64,000 bases of DNA from Fodinibacter sp038258215 (lineage in GTDB: Bacteria; Actinomycetota; Actinomycetes; Actinomycetales; Dermatophilaceae). The position numbers and the translations under genes were made by a program. Positions 50,845 through 58,414 of this stretch are shown here, in pieces; within the stretch, counting starts at the first letter, position 1; each line of letters opens with the position of its first letter. The DNA is taken from assembly GCA_038258215.1 (NCBI GenBank), contig JBBSQC010000006.1, positions 1 to 64,000 on the forward strand, given 5' to 3'. The notes beneath the pieces are model-generated. The model saw only the letters and a list, made by a program, of their open reading frames with translations, searched no databases and was not told the origin of the DNA.

Positions 50845-51726
50845 ATGCACACCGATGTCGCCATCATCGGGGGCGGCCCCGCGGGCCTCCAGGCTGCCCT
50901 CACCCTCGGCCGCGTCCACCGGCGCGCCGTCCTCCTGGACGACGGCGCCTACCGCAACGCCACCGTCCCCCACATGCACAACGTCCTGGGCCACGACGGC
51001 CGGCCACCGGCAGAGTTCCGGGCCGCCGGACGCGCCGAGCTCGCGGCATACGACAGCATCGAGGTCCGGGCCGAGCGGGTCTCGAGCATCGAGCCCGGCC
51101 CCGAGGGCTTCGAGCTCACCCTGGCCCGGTCGGGCACGCTCACTGCGGACGCCGTCGTGCTGGCCACCGGGGTGCGCGACACCCTGCCGCCCGTCGACGG
51201 GCTCGAGTCCCTCTGGGGCGACCTCGTGGCGCAGTGCCCGTTCTGCCACGGCCACGAGTTCTCGGGACAGCGGATCGGCATCCTCGGCAGCGCCGCGGCG
51301 TCGCACGTGTCCATGTTGCTGGGCCCGATCGCCAGCCAGGTGGTGGTGTTCGCCGACGGTGACGCGCTGCCCGAGGGTCTGGCTGCGGAGGTCGAGGTCG
51401 TGGCGGCGAGCGTGACCGCCGCCGAGCGCCACCAAGGGGGCGTGCTCGTCACCACGGCCGAGGGTCGCCACCAGGTGGCGGCGCTGTTCGTCACGCCTGT
51501 GCTCTCCCAGTCCGCGCCGTTCGCCGAACAGCTCGGCCTGACGCTCAACGAGTCGGGGTGCGTGCGGATCGACGAGTTCGGCCGCACCAGCCTGCCCGGC
51601 GTCTTCGCCGCGGGCGACCTGGCGCACCTGCCGGCCTACCCGATGCCGATGGCCTCGGTCATCGGCTCGACGGCGGCGGGTCAGATGGCCGCGGTCGGCG
51701 CGCAGGCAGCGCTGATGCAGCGCTGA
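50845..51726 (+). CDS. Thioredoxin reductase-like FAD oxidoreductase
   Basis: NAD(P)/FAD-dependent oxidoreductase, 293 residues, similar to thioredoxin reductase and gliotoxin/holomycin-type dithiol oxidases. FAD motif VAIIGGGPAGLQAALTLG, second FAD motif GVFAAGDLAHLPAYPMPMAS, and a redox pair CPFC in VAQCPFCHGHEFSGQRIG. The nucleotide-binding motif reads GILGSAAASHV. The ATG at 50845 has AAAGGAC upstream. MerR control with cysteine residues suggests a response to thiol stress or an electrophile, an inference from context. No thioredoxin gene is adjacent. Confidence 0.9.
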   Translation: MHTDVAIIGGGPAGLQAALTLGRVHRRAVLLDDGAYRNATVPHMHNVLGHDGRPPAEFRAAGRAELAAYDSIEVRAERVSSIEPGPEGFELTLARSGTLTADAVVLATGVRDTLPPVDGLESLWGDLVAQCPFCHGHEFSGQRIGILGSAAASHVSMLLGPIASQVVVFADGDALPEGLAAEVEVVAASVTAAERHQGGVLVTTAEGRHQVAALFVTPVLSQSAPFAEQLGLTLNESGCVRIDEFGRTSLPGVFAAGDLAHLPAYPMPMASVIGSTAAGQMAAVGAQAALMQR

Positions 51727-51851
51727 CGAGACCGGCCCCGTGCGACCGGTATCAGGGCAGCGGTTCACGTCTCCTCGTCATGGGACACCGCGCTCCTCGA
51801 CCCCGGACGCAGGTGCCCCCGGGCATCGGGGTCGGACGAGAGGACACCACC

Positions 51852-52391
51852 GTGAAGACATCACCATCACACCGCCTCCCCCGAGTCGCGTCCGCCGCCG
51901 TGGCCGCCGTCGCGCTGCTGGCGGCTCCGGCCATCGCGGAGCGCACCACCGCCGACGCGGCCACCTGCTCCACGACCTGGGGCTCGACGGCGAAGACCGC
52001 CGGGGCGCTCCAGACCGGACGCGTCGACGGCATACGGGCCGGTCGGCACGCCTGCTACGACCGGCTGGTCATCGACATGACGGGCGTCGCGCCCGGATAC
52101 GACGTGCGCTACGTCACGACCGTGTTTGCCGAGGGGTCCGGCGAGCCGGTCGCGGTCGCCGGCGGCGCACGCCTCGCGGTGGTCGCGAAGAAGGGTGCGA
52201 CGAGTGTGCCCGGCATGCCGTCGGTGGCCGGGTACTCGACGTTCCGCCAGGTGCGGTGGGCCGGGTCCCTCGAAGGTCAGACCACCGTGGCTCTCGGCGT
52301 GCGGGCGCGACTCCCCTTCCGCACCTTCGTCATCGACGACACGTCCACGCACACCAGCCGCATGGTCGTGGATGTCGCCCACCACTGGTGA
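51852..52391 (+). CDS. Secreted AMIN-like domain protein
   Basis: Exported protein of 179 residues. The GTG at 51852 starts a signal peptide (RLPRVASAAVAAVALLAAPA). The mature part holds ACYDRLVIDMTGVAPGYDVRY and ends TSRMVVDVAHHW, a pattern I associate with AMIN-like beta-barrel domains of actinobacterial envelope proteins. Two cysteines (ATCSTTW, HACYDR) may pair outside the cell. Function is unknown. It is separated from the oxidoreductase gene by 125 bp. Confidence 0.75.
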   Translation: MKTSPSHRLPRVASAAVAAVALLAAPAIAERTTADAATCSTTWGSTAKTAGALQTGRVDGIRAGRHACYDRLVIDMTGVAPGYDVRYVTTVFAEGSGEPVAVAGGARLAVVAKKGATSVPGMPSVAGYSTFRQVRWAGSLEGQTTVALGVRARLPFRTFVIDDTSTHTSRMVVDVAHHW

Positions 52392-52425
52392 CGGCAGGCG
52401 GCACCAGGGCAGGACCCTCGGCGGC

Positions 52426-53322
52426 TCAGGCGTAGCTGGGGGACTCGGCGCGCAGCCGGTTCGCCAGGTCGTCGTCGACCGATGCGAAGAACTCGCCCAC
52501 GACGCCCTCGAGGTGGTCCACGCTGTCGGCGCGGAACAGCACCGGCTGGTAGGCGGTGATGTCGTAGTTGAGAGTGCCCATCTGGTGCAGGTCGAGCGGG
52601 CGGATGTCCATGTGCCCGAACTCGTCCATCTCCCCGTAGCTGGAGAGGATGCCGGCGCCGTAGGCCTTGGTCTCCCCCTGCTCGGCCATCACGCCGAACT
52701 CCATGGAGAACCAGAAGACGTCGGCGACGAACTGCATCGCCTCCTCGGTCTCGACCCTGGTGCTGGCCCGGCCGGCGGCCTCGGTGATCGCGGCGAAGCG
52801 CGGGCTCGCCAGCTGGTTGGCGTGCCCGATGACCTCGTGGATGATGTCGGGCTCGGGGGTGTAGAGCGGCTGGCTCGGGTGGCGCAGGTACTGCGTGGAG
52901 TTGAAGGTGCGCACGCCGAGGTCGGCATAGAACTGTCGCAGCGGCACGAGCCCCGGGGCGCAGGTGTAGGTCCAGCCGGTGAGCGGCTCCAGCAGCGTCG
53001 AGACCTCTTCGAGCTGGGGCACGCGTTCGGTCGGCAGGCCCAGTGCGTCCTTGGCCGCAAGGAACTCGGAGTGCGCGTACTTCTCGTGCTTGGGCGCGAG
53101 CTCGGCGGACACGATCCGCCAGATCCCCTGCTCCTCGTCGGTGTAGTCGACGTGCGGCACGGGGTCCCCGCCGCGGTGGGCCAGTGAGACGCCGGCGATC
53201 TGGGCGCGCCTGGTGCGGTATGCCGCGTCGGTGAAGCCGGGGTGGTTCTCCCCGAGGTGCACCTGCACCGCACCGTCGGCGTCGGTCGTCACGGTCGAGT
53301 AGAGCTGTCCTTCCTCGAACAC
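52426..53322 (-). CDS. phhA: Phenylalanine 4-monooxygenase
   Basis: Iron- and pterin-dependent aromatic amino acid hydroxylase converting phenylalanine to tyrosine, 298 residues, similar to monomeric bacterial enzymes. Iron ligands are the two histidines in PEPDIIHEVIGHANQL and the Glu in FWFSMEFGVM. Conserved PGLVPLRQFY and FNSTQYLRHP are present. The GTG at 53322 was chosen because GAGGAG lies 9 nt upstream; a GTG at 53331 directly abuts it. No AsnC-type regulator or pterin dehydratase gene is next to it. Together with the lyase and dioxygenase genes at 5993-8299, it adds to an aromatic-compound theme, though these are far apart. Confidence 0.93.
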   Translation of the reverse strand: MFEEGQLYSTVTTDADGAVQVHLGENHPGFTDAAYRTRRAQIAGVSLAHRGGDPVPHVDYTDEEQGIWRIVSAELAPKHEKYAHSEFLAAKDALGLPTERVPQLEEVSTLLEPLTGWTYTCAPGLVPLRQFYADLGVRTFNSTQYLRHPSQPLYTPEPDIIHEVIGHANQLASPRFAAITEAAGRASTRVETEEAMQFVADVFWFSMEFGVMAEQGETKAYGAGILSSYGEMDEFGHMDIRPLDLHQMGTLNYDITAYQPVLFRADSVDHLEGVVGEFFASVDDDLANRLRAESPSYA

Positions 53323-53549
53323 CGCGCTCACCTCCTCGTGAGTAGTCGTGGCCTCGTGGGCCGGATCACCCACGGAACCACGATCGGCGTCCAGATGGAA
53401 CCGATGCCGTACGTCCTGTGCAATCAGCGCACACATTCACCAGTGTCTGCCCCTGGATGATGGTCAATCTGCCCACATATGGCGAGGTCGTCTCGGACCG
53501 CCGGATGCCGCTCGCCCTCGACTCCATCCGCCGGCCCCTGGCTGCTCCA

Positions 53550-53609
53550 TCGAGTGAACAGAACACGTCGTCCGTGCCCGAGGGCGGGCGGCGTGTTCTG
53601 TTCGCTCGA
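53550..53609 (+). repeat. Long hairpin repeat, copy 2 (GAACAGAACACG family)
   Basis: Arms at 53550-53570 and 53589-53609 pair over 21 positions, with an 18-nt loop as in copy 1. The arms match copy 1, while the loop sequence differs. Both mismatches are T opposite G, so plus-strand RNA would pair throughout with two G-U pairs. Copy 2 lies in a divergent promoter region, where a terminator is not expected, which favours a dispersed element or an RNA-level role in the acs leader region. Confidence 0.75.
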
Positions 53610-53685
53610 CGCCGACCGGCGGCTCGCCCCATCTCTCCGGAGCCCCGCCGGGCCGCTCGGCGCACACGCGGCCCGCACACCGGCA

Positions 53686-53691
53686 TACGGT
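53686..53691 (+). promoter_or_regulatory. Likely -10 box of acs
   Basis: TACGGT, overlapping a GGCATAC motif, would give a leader of about 66 nt before the GTG at 53764. Confidence 0.4.
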
Positions 53692-53763
53692 GGTCGTGGT
53701 GTTGCCCAGCGGCCCCGATTCACGGTTGGCTGGGCGGACTCACTCAACGAGGAGGAACCCCCA

Positions 53764-55725
53764 GTGACCGACGAGAGCCTGTCCAGCCACGCGCACGAGA
53801 TGAACTTCGCCCCCGACCCCGACTTCACGGCGCAGGCCAACGGCACGGAGGCGATGTACGAGGAGGCGGCGCACGACTACGAGGGGTTCTGGGCCGCGCA
53901 GGCCCGCCAGCGCCTCACGTGGAGCACGGACTTCGAGCGCACCCTCGACTGGGACGACGCGCCCTTCGCCAGGTGGTTCGTCGGCGGTGAGCTCAACGTC
54001 GCGCACAACTGCGTCGACCGCCACGTCGAGGCCGGCAACGGCGACCGGGTCGCCATCCACTTCGAGGGTGAGGGTGGGGACACCCGCACCATCACCTACG
54101 CCGACCTCCAGCGTGAGGTGTGCAAGACGGCCAACGCCCTCACCGAGCTCGGCGTGGCCAAGGGCGACACCGTCGCGATCTACATGCCGATGATCCCTGA
54201 GACCGTCTTCACCATGCTGGCCTGCGCGCGCCTCGGCGCGCCCCACTCGGTGATCTTCGGCGGGTTCTCCGCCGAGGCCCTGCACACGAGGATCAACGAC
54301 GCCGAGAGCAAGGTCGTCGTCACCACCGACGGACAGTTCCGGCGCGGCAAGACCGCCCCTCTCAAGCCCGCCGTCGACGAGGCGCTCACCCGGGACAACC
54401 CGGTCGAGAGGGTGCTCGTCGTCAAGCGCACCGAGGACGAGGTCGAGTGGGTCGAGGGCCGCGACGTCTGGTGGCACGACCTGGTCGACGGGCAGCCTGA
54501 GACCCACGAGGCCCAGCCGCACGACAGCGAGCACCCGCTCTTCATCCTCTACACCAGCGGCACGACCGGGAAGCCGAAGGGCATCTTCCACACCACCGGC
54601 GGCTATCTCGCACAGGTGGCCTACACCAGCGCCGTCGTACACGACGTGCACCCCGAGAGCGACGTCTACTGGTGCACCGCCGACGTCGGCTGGGTGACCG
54701 GCCACTCCTACATCGTCTACGGACCTCTGGCCAATGGCGCCACCCAGGTGATCTACGAGGGCACCCCGGACACCCCGCACCAGGGTCGCTGGTGGGAGGT
54801 CATCCAGAAGTACGGGGTCTCGATCCTCTACACCGCACCGACGGCGATCCGCACCTTCATGAAGTGGGGCGCCGACATCCCCGCGAAGTTCGACCTCTCG
54901 AGCATCCGCGTGCTCGGCAGCGTCGGCGAGCCGATCAACCCCGAGGCCTGGCTCTGGTATCGCAAGCACATCGGCGGCGACACCGCGCCCATCGTCGACA
55001 CGTGGTGGCAGACCGAGACCGGCGCGATCATGATCAGCCCGCTCCCGGGGGTCACCACCCTTGAGCCGGGGTCCGCTCAGCGGCCGATCCCGGGCATCTC
55101 GGCGGAGATCCTCGACGACGAGGGCAACCCCTTCACCGAGCCGGAGAAGGTCGGCTACCTCGTGCTCACCAAGCCGTGGCCCGCCATGCTGCGCGGCATC
55201 TGGGGGGACCAGGAGCGCTACAAGGAGACCTACTGGACCCGGTTCGGGCCGAAGTACTACTTCGCCGGCGACGGTGCGAAGTACGACGAGAAGGGCAACA
55301 TCTGGCTGCTGGGGCGGGTGGATGACGTCATGAACATCTCCGGCCACCGGCTCTCCACGGCCGAGATCGAGTCGGCGCTGGTCTCCCACCCCTCGGTGGC
55401 CGAGGCGGCCGTCGTGGGGGCCAGCGACGACACCACCGGCCAGGCGGTCTGCGCCTTCGTCATCCTGCGCGGCGACGCCGAGGACCACGGCGAGGAGACC
55501 GTGCAGGAGCTGCGCAACCACGTGGCGAAGGAGATCGGCCCGATCGCCAAGCCCCGCCAGATCATGATCGTGCCCGAGCTGCCCAAGACCCGCTCGGGAA
55601 AGATCATGCGCCGCCTGCTCAAGGACGTCGCCGAGAACCGCGAGGTGGGCGACGTGACGACCCTCGCCGACTCCTCGGTCATGAACCTCATCCAGCAGGG
55701 TCTGTCGACCGAGAGCACCGACTGA
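53764..55725 (+). CDS. acs: Acetyl-CoA synthetase
   Basis: AMP-forming acetate-CoA ligase, 653 residues (typical about 650). Motifs: ILYTSGTTGKPKGIFHTTGG (P-loop, nucleotide binding), DTWWQTETGAIMISPLPG, YYFAGDGAKYDEKGNIWLLG and GRVDDVMNISGHRLSTAEIE. The catalytic Lys, also the known acetylation site, is in PKTRSGKIMRRLLKD. The GTG at 53764 has GAGGAGGAA about seven bases upstream. It converts imported acetate to acetyl-CoA and thus completes the pathway begun by the two symporter modules. A strong hairpin follows. Confidence 0.97.
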   Translation: MTDESLSSHAHEMNFAPDPDFTAQANGTEAMYEEAAHDYEGFWAAQARQRLTWSTDFERTLDWDDAPFARWFVGGELNVAHNCVDRHVEAGNGDRVAIHFEGEGGDTRTITYADLQREVCKTANALTELGVAKGDTVAIYMPMIPETVFTMLACARLGAPHSVIFGGFSAEALHTRINDAESKVVVTTDGQFRRGKTAPLKPAVDEALTRDNPVERVLVVKRTEDEVEWVEGRDVWWHDLVDGQPETHEAQPHDSEHPLFILYTSGTTGKPKGIFHTTGGYLAQVAYTSAVVHDVHPESDVYWCTADVGWVTGHSYIVYGPLANGATQVIYEGTPDTPHQGRWWEVIQKYGVSILYTAPTAIRTFMKWGADIPAKFDLSSIRVLGSVGEPINPEAWLWYRKHIGGDTAPIVDTWWQTETGAIMISPLPGVTTLEPGSAQRPIPGISAEILDDEGNPFTEPEKVGYLVLTKPWPAMLRGIWGDQERYKETYWTRFGPKYYFAGDGAKYDEKGNIWLLGRVDDVMNISGHRLSTAEIESALVSHPSVAEAAVVGASDDTTGQAVCAFVILRGDAEDHGEETVQELRNHVAKEIGPIAKPRQIMIVPELPKTRSGKIMRRLLKDVAENREVGDVTTLADSSVMNLIQQGLSTESTD

Positions 55726-55741
55726 CCGACTCCGGACGGGA

Positions 55742-55791
55742 GGACTGAGGGTATGCCGCGCCGGCCCGGCCGCGCGGCCCACCCTCAGTCC
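55742..55791 (+). terminator. acs terminator hairpin
   Basis: GGACTGAGGGT (55742-55752) and ACCCTCAGTCC (55781-55791) form an 11-bp stem enclosing a second GC-rich stem (GCCGCGC/GCGCGGC). Confidence 0.8.
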
Positions 55792-55834
55792 GTCACGCGG
55801 GTCTTCTGGCACCCTGCGTGTGATGATCGGGCGC

Positions 55835-56389
55835 ATGACGCGCATCGGCATCGTGACCGCCAGCACCCGCCCCAACCGGATCGGGCACCATGTCGCCGAG
55901 TGGGTCGCCGGCCTGGCCCCGGACGGCGTCGAGGTCGTCCCCATCGACCTCCGGGAGCTGGCCCTGCCCCTCCTCGACGAGCCCGAGATGCCCTCTGAGG
56001 GGCACTACGCCCACGAGCACACCCGTCGGTGGGCCGCCCTCATCGAGTCGGTCGACGCCGTGGTCCTGGTGATGCCGGAGTACAACCGGGGGTACAACGC
56101 GGCGCTGAAGAACGCCATCGACTACCTCTATGCGGAGTGGGCGGGGATGCCGGTGGCCTGTGTCGGATACGGCTGGAGCGGAGCGCAGTTCGCGCGATCT
56201 GCCCTGCTCCAGACCCTCGAGCGCATCGGGATGGCCGTCGTCGACGGAGCCGCCCTGCACTTCGAGCAGACCCTCGACCTCGACGGCACGGTCCGCGCCG
56301 ACGCCCCGGCCACCGACTCGGTCCGGGCGATGTTCGACGCGATCATCGCCGTCGAGACTGGCTCGTCCGAGCACGCCATCGGTGGATAA
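55835..56389 (+). CDS. NADPH-dependent FMN reductase
   Basis: Flavodoxin-like NAD(P)H-dependent FMN reductase, 184 residues, family size. The flavin phosphate loop is GIVTASTRPNRIGHHVAEWV and the conserved MPEYNRGYNAALKNAIDYL contacts FMN. YGWSGAQFARSALLQTL is also typical. Such enzymes reduce flavins or quinones and azo compounds. The ATG at 55835 gives MTRIGIVTAS; an in-frame ATG at 55820 is possible. It is transcribed with the nhaA gene or just upstream of its promoter. Confidence 0.92.
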   Translation: MTRIGIVTASTRPNRIGHHVAEWVAGLAPDGVEVVPIDLRELALPLLDEPEMPSEGHYAHEHTRRWAALIESVDAVVLVMPEYNRGYNAALKNAIDYLYAEWAGMPVACVGYGWSGAQFARSALLQTLERIGMAVVDGAALHFEQTLDLDGTVRADAPATDSVRAMFDAIIAVETGSSEHAIGG

Positions 56390-56392
56390 GGT
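56387..56392 (+). promoter_or_regulatory. Likely -10 box of nhaA
   Basis: TAAGGT overlaps the stop codon of the FMN reductase gene and predicts a leader of about 75 nt. Confidence 0.4.
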
Positions 56393-56471
56393 GGGCGGGC
56401 GTCGCGGGATCTTTTCGTCCTCACGGGCCCCTGCGAGCGCGGGCCGCACGACCACCGACCAGGAGGCACGC

Positions 56472-57854
56472 ATGGCGCCCGACGACCCGGACATGACGCC
56501 AGAGGACCCGATCCCCAACGAGCCCGATCCGGTGGACTCGTTCAAGACGGCCATCTTCCGGCGACAGACCTGGACCGAGACCCAGTTCGTCACCAACGCC
56601 CTGCGCACCGAGACCATCGGCGGTGCGATCCTCCTGTTCGCCGCCGTGCTGGCGCTGGTCTTCGCCAACACCCCGCTGCGCGACTTCTACGAGTCCCTCC
56701 GCGACGCCGAGATCGGCATCGAGTGGGGCGGCCTGACGCTGTCGGTCGGGCACTGGGCCTCAGACGGCCTGTTGGCCATCTTCTTCTTCGTCGCGGGGCT
56801 CGAGCTCAAGCGCGAGTTCATCGTCGGCGAGCTGAAGACGGTCGCGAGAGCCGCCGTCCCCGTGACCGCGGCATTCGGCGGGGTCCTGATGCCGGCCCTC
56901 GTCTTCCTCGGCGTCGTCACGGTGCTGGGAGCCGACTCCGACGCCTATCGCGGATGGGCGATCCCCACCGCGACCGACATCGCCTTCGCCCTCGCGGTCC
57001 TCGCGGTCATCAGCACCCACCTCCCCTCGGGCCTGCGCTCCTTCCTGCTGACCCTCGCCGTCGTCGACGACCTCATCGCGATCACGATCATCGCCATCTT
57101 CTACACCTCCGACCTCGACGCCACGGCGCTCCTGCTCGCGCTCGTCCCCCTGGCACTCTTCGCGGGCCTGACCCAGCGGCGGATCACCCACTGGTGGCTC
57201 CTGCTCCCCCTGGCCTTCGCGACCTGGACCCTGGTCCACGCATCCGGCGTGCACGCCACGGTCGCCGGCGTGCTGCTTGGCCTCGTCGTCCCGGTCAAGC
57301 CGCGCAAGAGCGTGCCCGGCATCAGCACGCTGAGCCGCCAGACCGACGTCGCCCACCGTTTCGAGCACCGCCTGCGACCGATCTCGGCCGGGATCGCGGT
57401 GCCGATCTTCGCGTTCTTCTCCTCCGGCGTCGCCTTCCTCGGCGGTGGTTTCACCGCCGCGATCGGCGACGAGGTCGCTGTCGGCGTCGTCCTGGCGCTC
57501 ATCCTCGGCAAGCTGGTCGGGGTGTTCGGCACGACCTATCTCATGGCGAGGTTCACGTCCGCCCACCTCGACGAGAACCTCGCCTGGCGTGACGTGGCCG
57601 GTTTGGCGTTGCTGACCGGTGTCGGGTTCACCGTGTCCCTGCTCGTCGGCGAGCTCGCCTTCGGCGCCGGCTCGGATCGCGACGAGCACATCAAGATCGG
57701 AATCCTCTTCGGCTCCATCACGGCCGCGCTCCTCGCGTCGGTGGTCCTGGGGTCCCGCAACAGGGTGTACCGCCAGATCGCGGAGCAGGAGTCCGTCGAC
57801 GAGAACCACGACGGCGTCCCCGACGTCTTTCAACCCGAGTCCAAGGACGCCTGA
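56472..57854 (+). CDS. nhaA: Na+/H+ antiporter NhaA
   Basis: Sodium/proton antiporter of 460 residues with about 12 helices. The ion-binding aspartates are in LAVVDDLIAI, and other family marks are FVAGLELKREFIVGELK, IPTATDIAFALAVLA and GVGFTVSLLVGELAF. The N-terminus carries an acidic Pro-rich extension of about 25 residues. The C-terminal tail contains DENHDGVPDVF, which fits the DxNxDGxxD calcium-binding loop and is not part of the usual family. The ATG at 56472 has AGGAGG five bases upstream. It serves pH and sodium balance. Confidence 0.95.
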   Translation: MAPDDPDMTPEDPIPNEPDPVDSFKTAIFRRQTWTETQFVTNALRTETIGGAILLFAAVLALVFANTPLRDFYESLRDAEIGIEWGGLTLSVGHWASDGLLAIFFFVAGLELKREFIVGELKTVARAAVPVTAAFGGVLMPALVFLGVVTVLGADSDAYRGWAIPTATDIAFALAVLAVISTHLPSGLRSFLLTLAVVDDLIAITIIAIFYTSDLDATALLLALVPLALFAGLTQRRITHWWLLLPLAFATWTLVHASGVHATVAGVLLGLVVPVKPRKSVPGISTLSRQTDVAHRFEHRLRPISAGIAVPIFAFFSSGVAFLGGGFTAAIGDEVAVGVVLALILGKLVGVFGTTYLMARFTSAHLDENLAWRDVAGLALLTGVGFTVSLLVGELAFGAGSDRDEHIKIGILFGSITAALLASVVLGSRNRVYRQIAEQESVDENHDGVPDVFQPESKDA

Positions 57855-57871
57855 CCACCGGGCGACTGGGT

Positions 57872-57877
57872 AAGGTC
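57872..57877 (+). promoter_or_regulatory. Likely -10 box of the holin-like gene
   Basis: TAAGGT about 48 nt before the ATG at 57925, 18 nt after the nhaA stop. Confidence 0.45.
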
Positions 57878-57924
57878 TGCGCAGAGGGTCCGTGCGCGGG
57901 CCGACGAGCACGAGTGAGGTTTAC

Positions 57925-58344
57925 ATGGCACGCCCGACTTCCGACACGGACCGCACCATCGGTCAGCTGGTCGCCGACGTCACCCACGACCTGCAGGGGA
58001 TCGTGCGCGGCGAGGTAGCCCTCGCCAAGGCCGAGGTCACGTCCGGTGCCAAGGTGCTCGGCAAGGGTGTCGGTCTGCTGGCCGGAGCCGGTTTCCTCGC
58101 CCTCATGGGCTTCGTCTTCCTCCTCCACACCCTCGCGCAGGTGATCGCCATCTGGCTCCCGGTGTCGGCCGGCTACGGCATCGTCACCGCTCTGGTCCTC
58201 ATCGTCGCTGCCGTGCTCGCCCTCCTCGGGCGCAAGGCGCTCCAGGCCGCCAAGCCGTCACCGGAGCGGGCCATCGACCAGGGGCAGAAGACCATCGCGG
58301 TCCTCAAGGGTCAGTCCGAGGACCCCACCACGGCGACCGGCTGA
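57925..58344 (+). CDS. Phage-holin-superfamily-III-like membrane protein (DUF1469)
   Basis: Membrane protein of 139 residues. An amphipathic N-terminal helix (IGQLVADVTHDLQGIVRGEV followed by ALAKAEV) precedes two membrane helices (VGLLAGAGFLALMGFVFLLH and GIVTALVLIVAAVLALLG). This is the pattern of the actinobacterial DUF1469 family, annotated as phage holin-like although it is chromosomal. It lies between nhaA and the MarP-like gene, as in other actinobacteria. The ATG at 57925 has GAGG upstream. No phage genes are nearby. Confidence 0.88.
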   Translation: MARPTSDTDRTIGQLVADVTHDLQGIVRGEVALAKAEVTSGAKVLGKGVGLLAGAGFLALMGFVFLLHTLAQVIAIWLPVSAGYGIVTALVLIVAAVLALLGRKALQAAKPSPERAIDQGQKTIAVLKGQSEDPTTATG

Positions 58345-58404
58345 CCGCTGAGCGGCTGACCGCTGAGCGGCTGACCACGACCGGCTGACCGCTGAGCGGC
58401 TGAC
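58338..58404. repeat. 15-bp tandem repeat with embedded palindromes
   Basis: CGGCTGACCGCTGAG occurs at 58338-58352, 58353-58367 and 58382-58396, with a variant 14-nt unit at 58368-58381 and a partial unit after. Each unit junction creates the palindrome CCGCTGAGCGG. The first unit contains the stop of the holin-like gene; the array fills most of the gap to the convergent marP gene and may act as a terminator. Confidence 0.85.
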
Positions 58405-58414
58405 ACACCTCCGG

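Larger units (their letters stand above)
53323..53763. other. Divergent intergenic region, phhA and acs
   Basis: This 441-bp gap holds the second long hairpin (53550-53609), a likely acs -10 TACGGT at 53686-53691, a GGTCAA (TTGACC on the minus strand) at 53463-53468 that could be part of a phhA promoter, and GAGGAGGAA before acs. No gene is credible. Confidence 0.6.

Noticed and set aside
57925..58344. Prophage remnant suggested by the holin-like gene
   Set aside because: DUF1469 proteins are ordinary chromosomal genes in actinobacteria, and no other phage gene is present.
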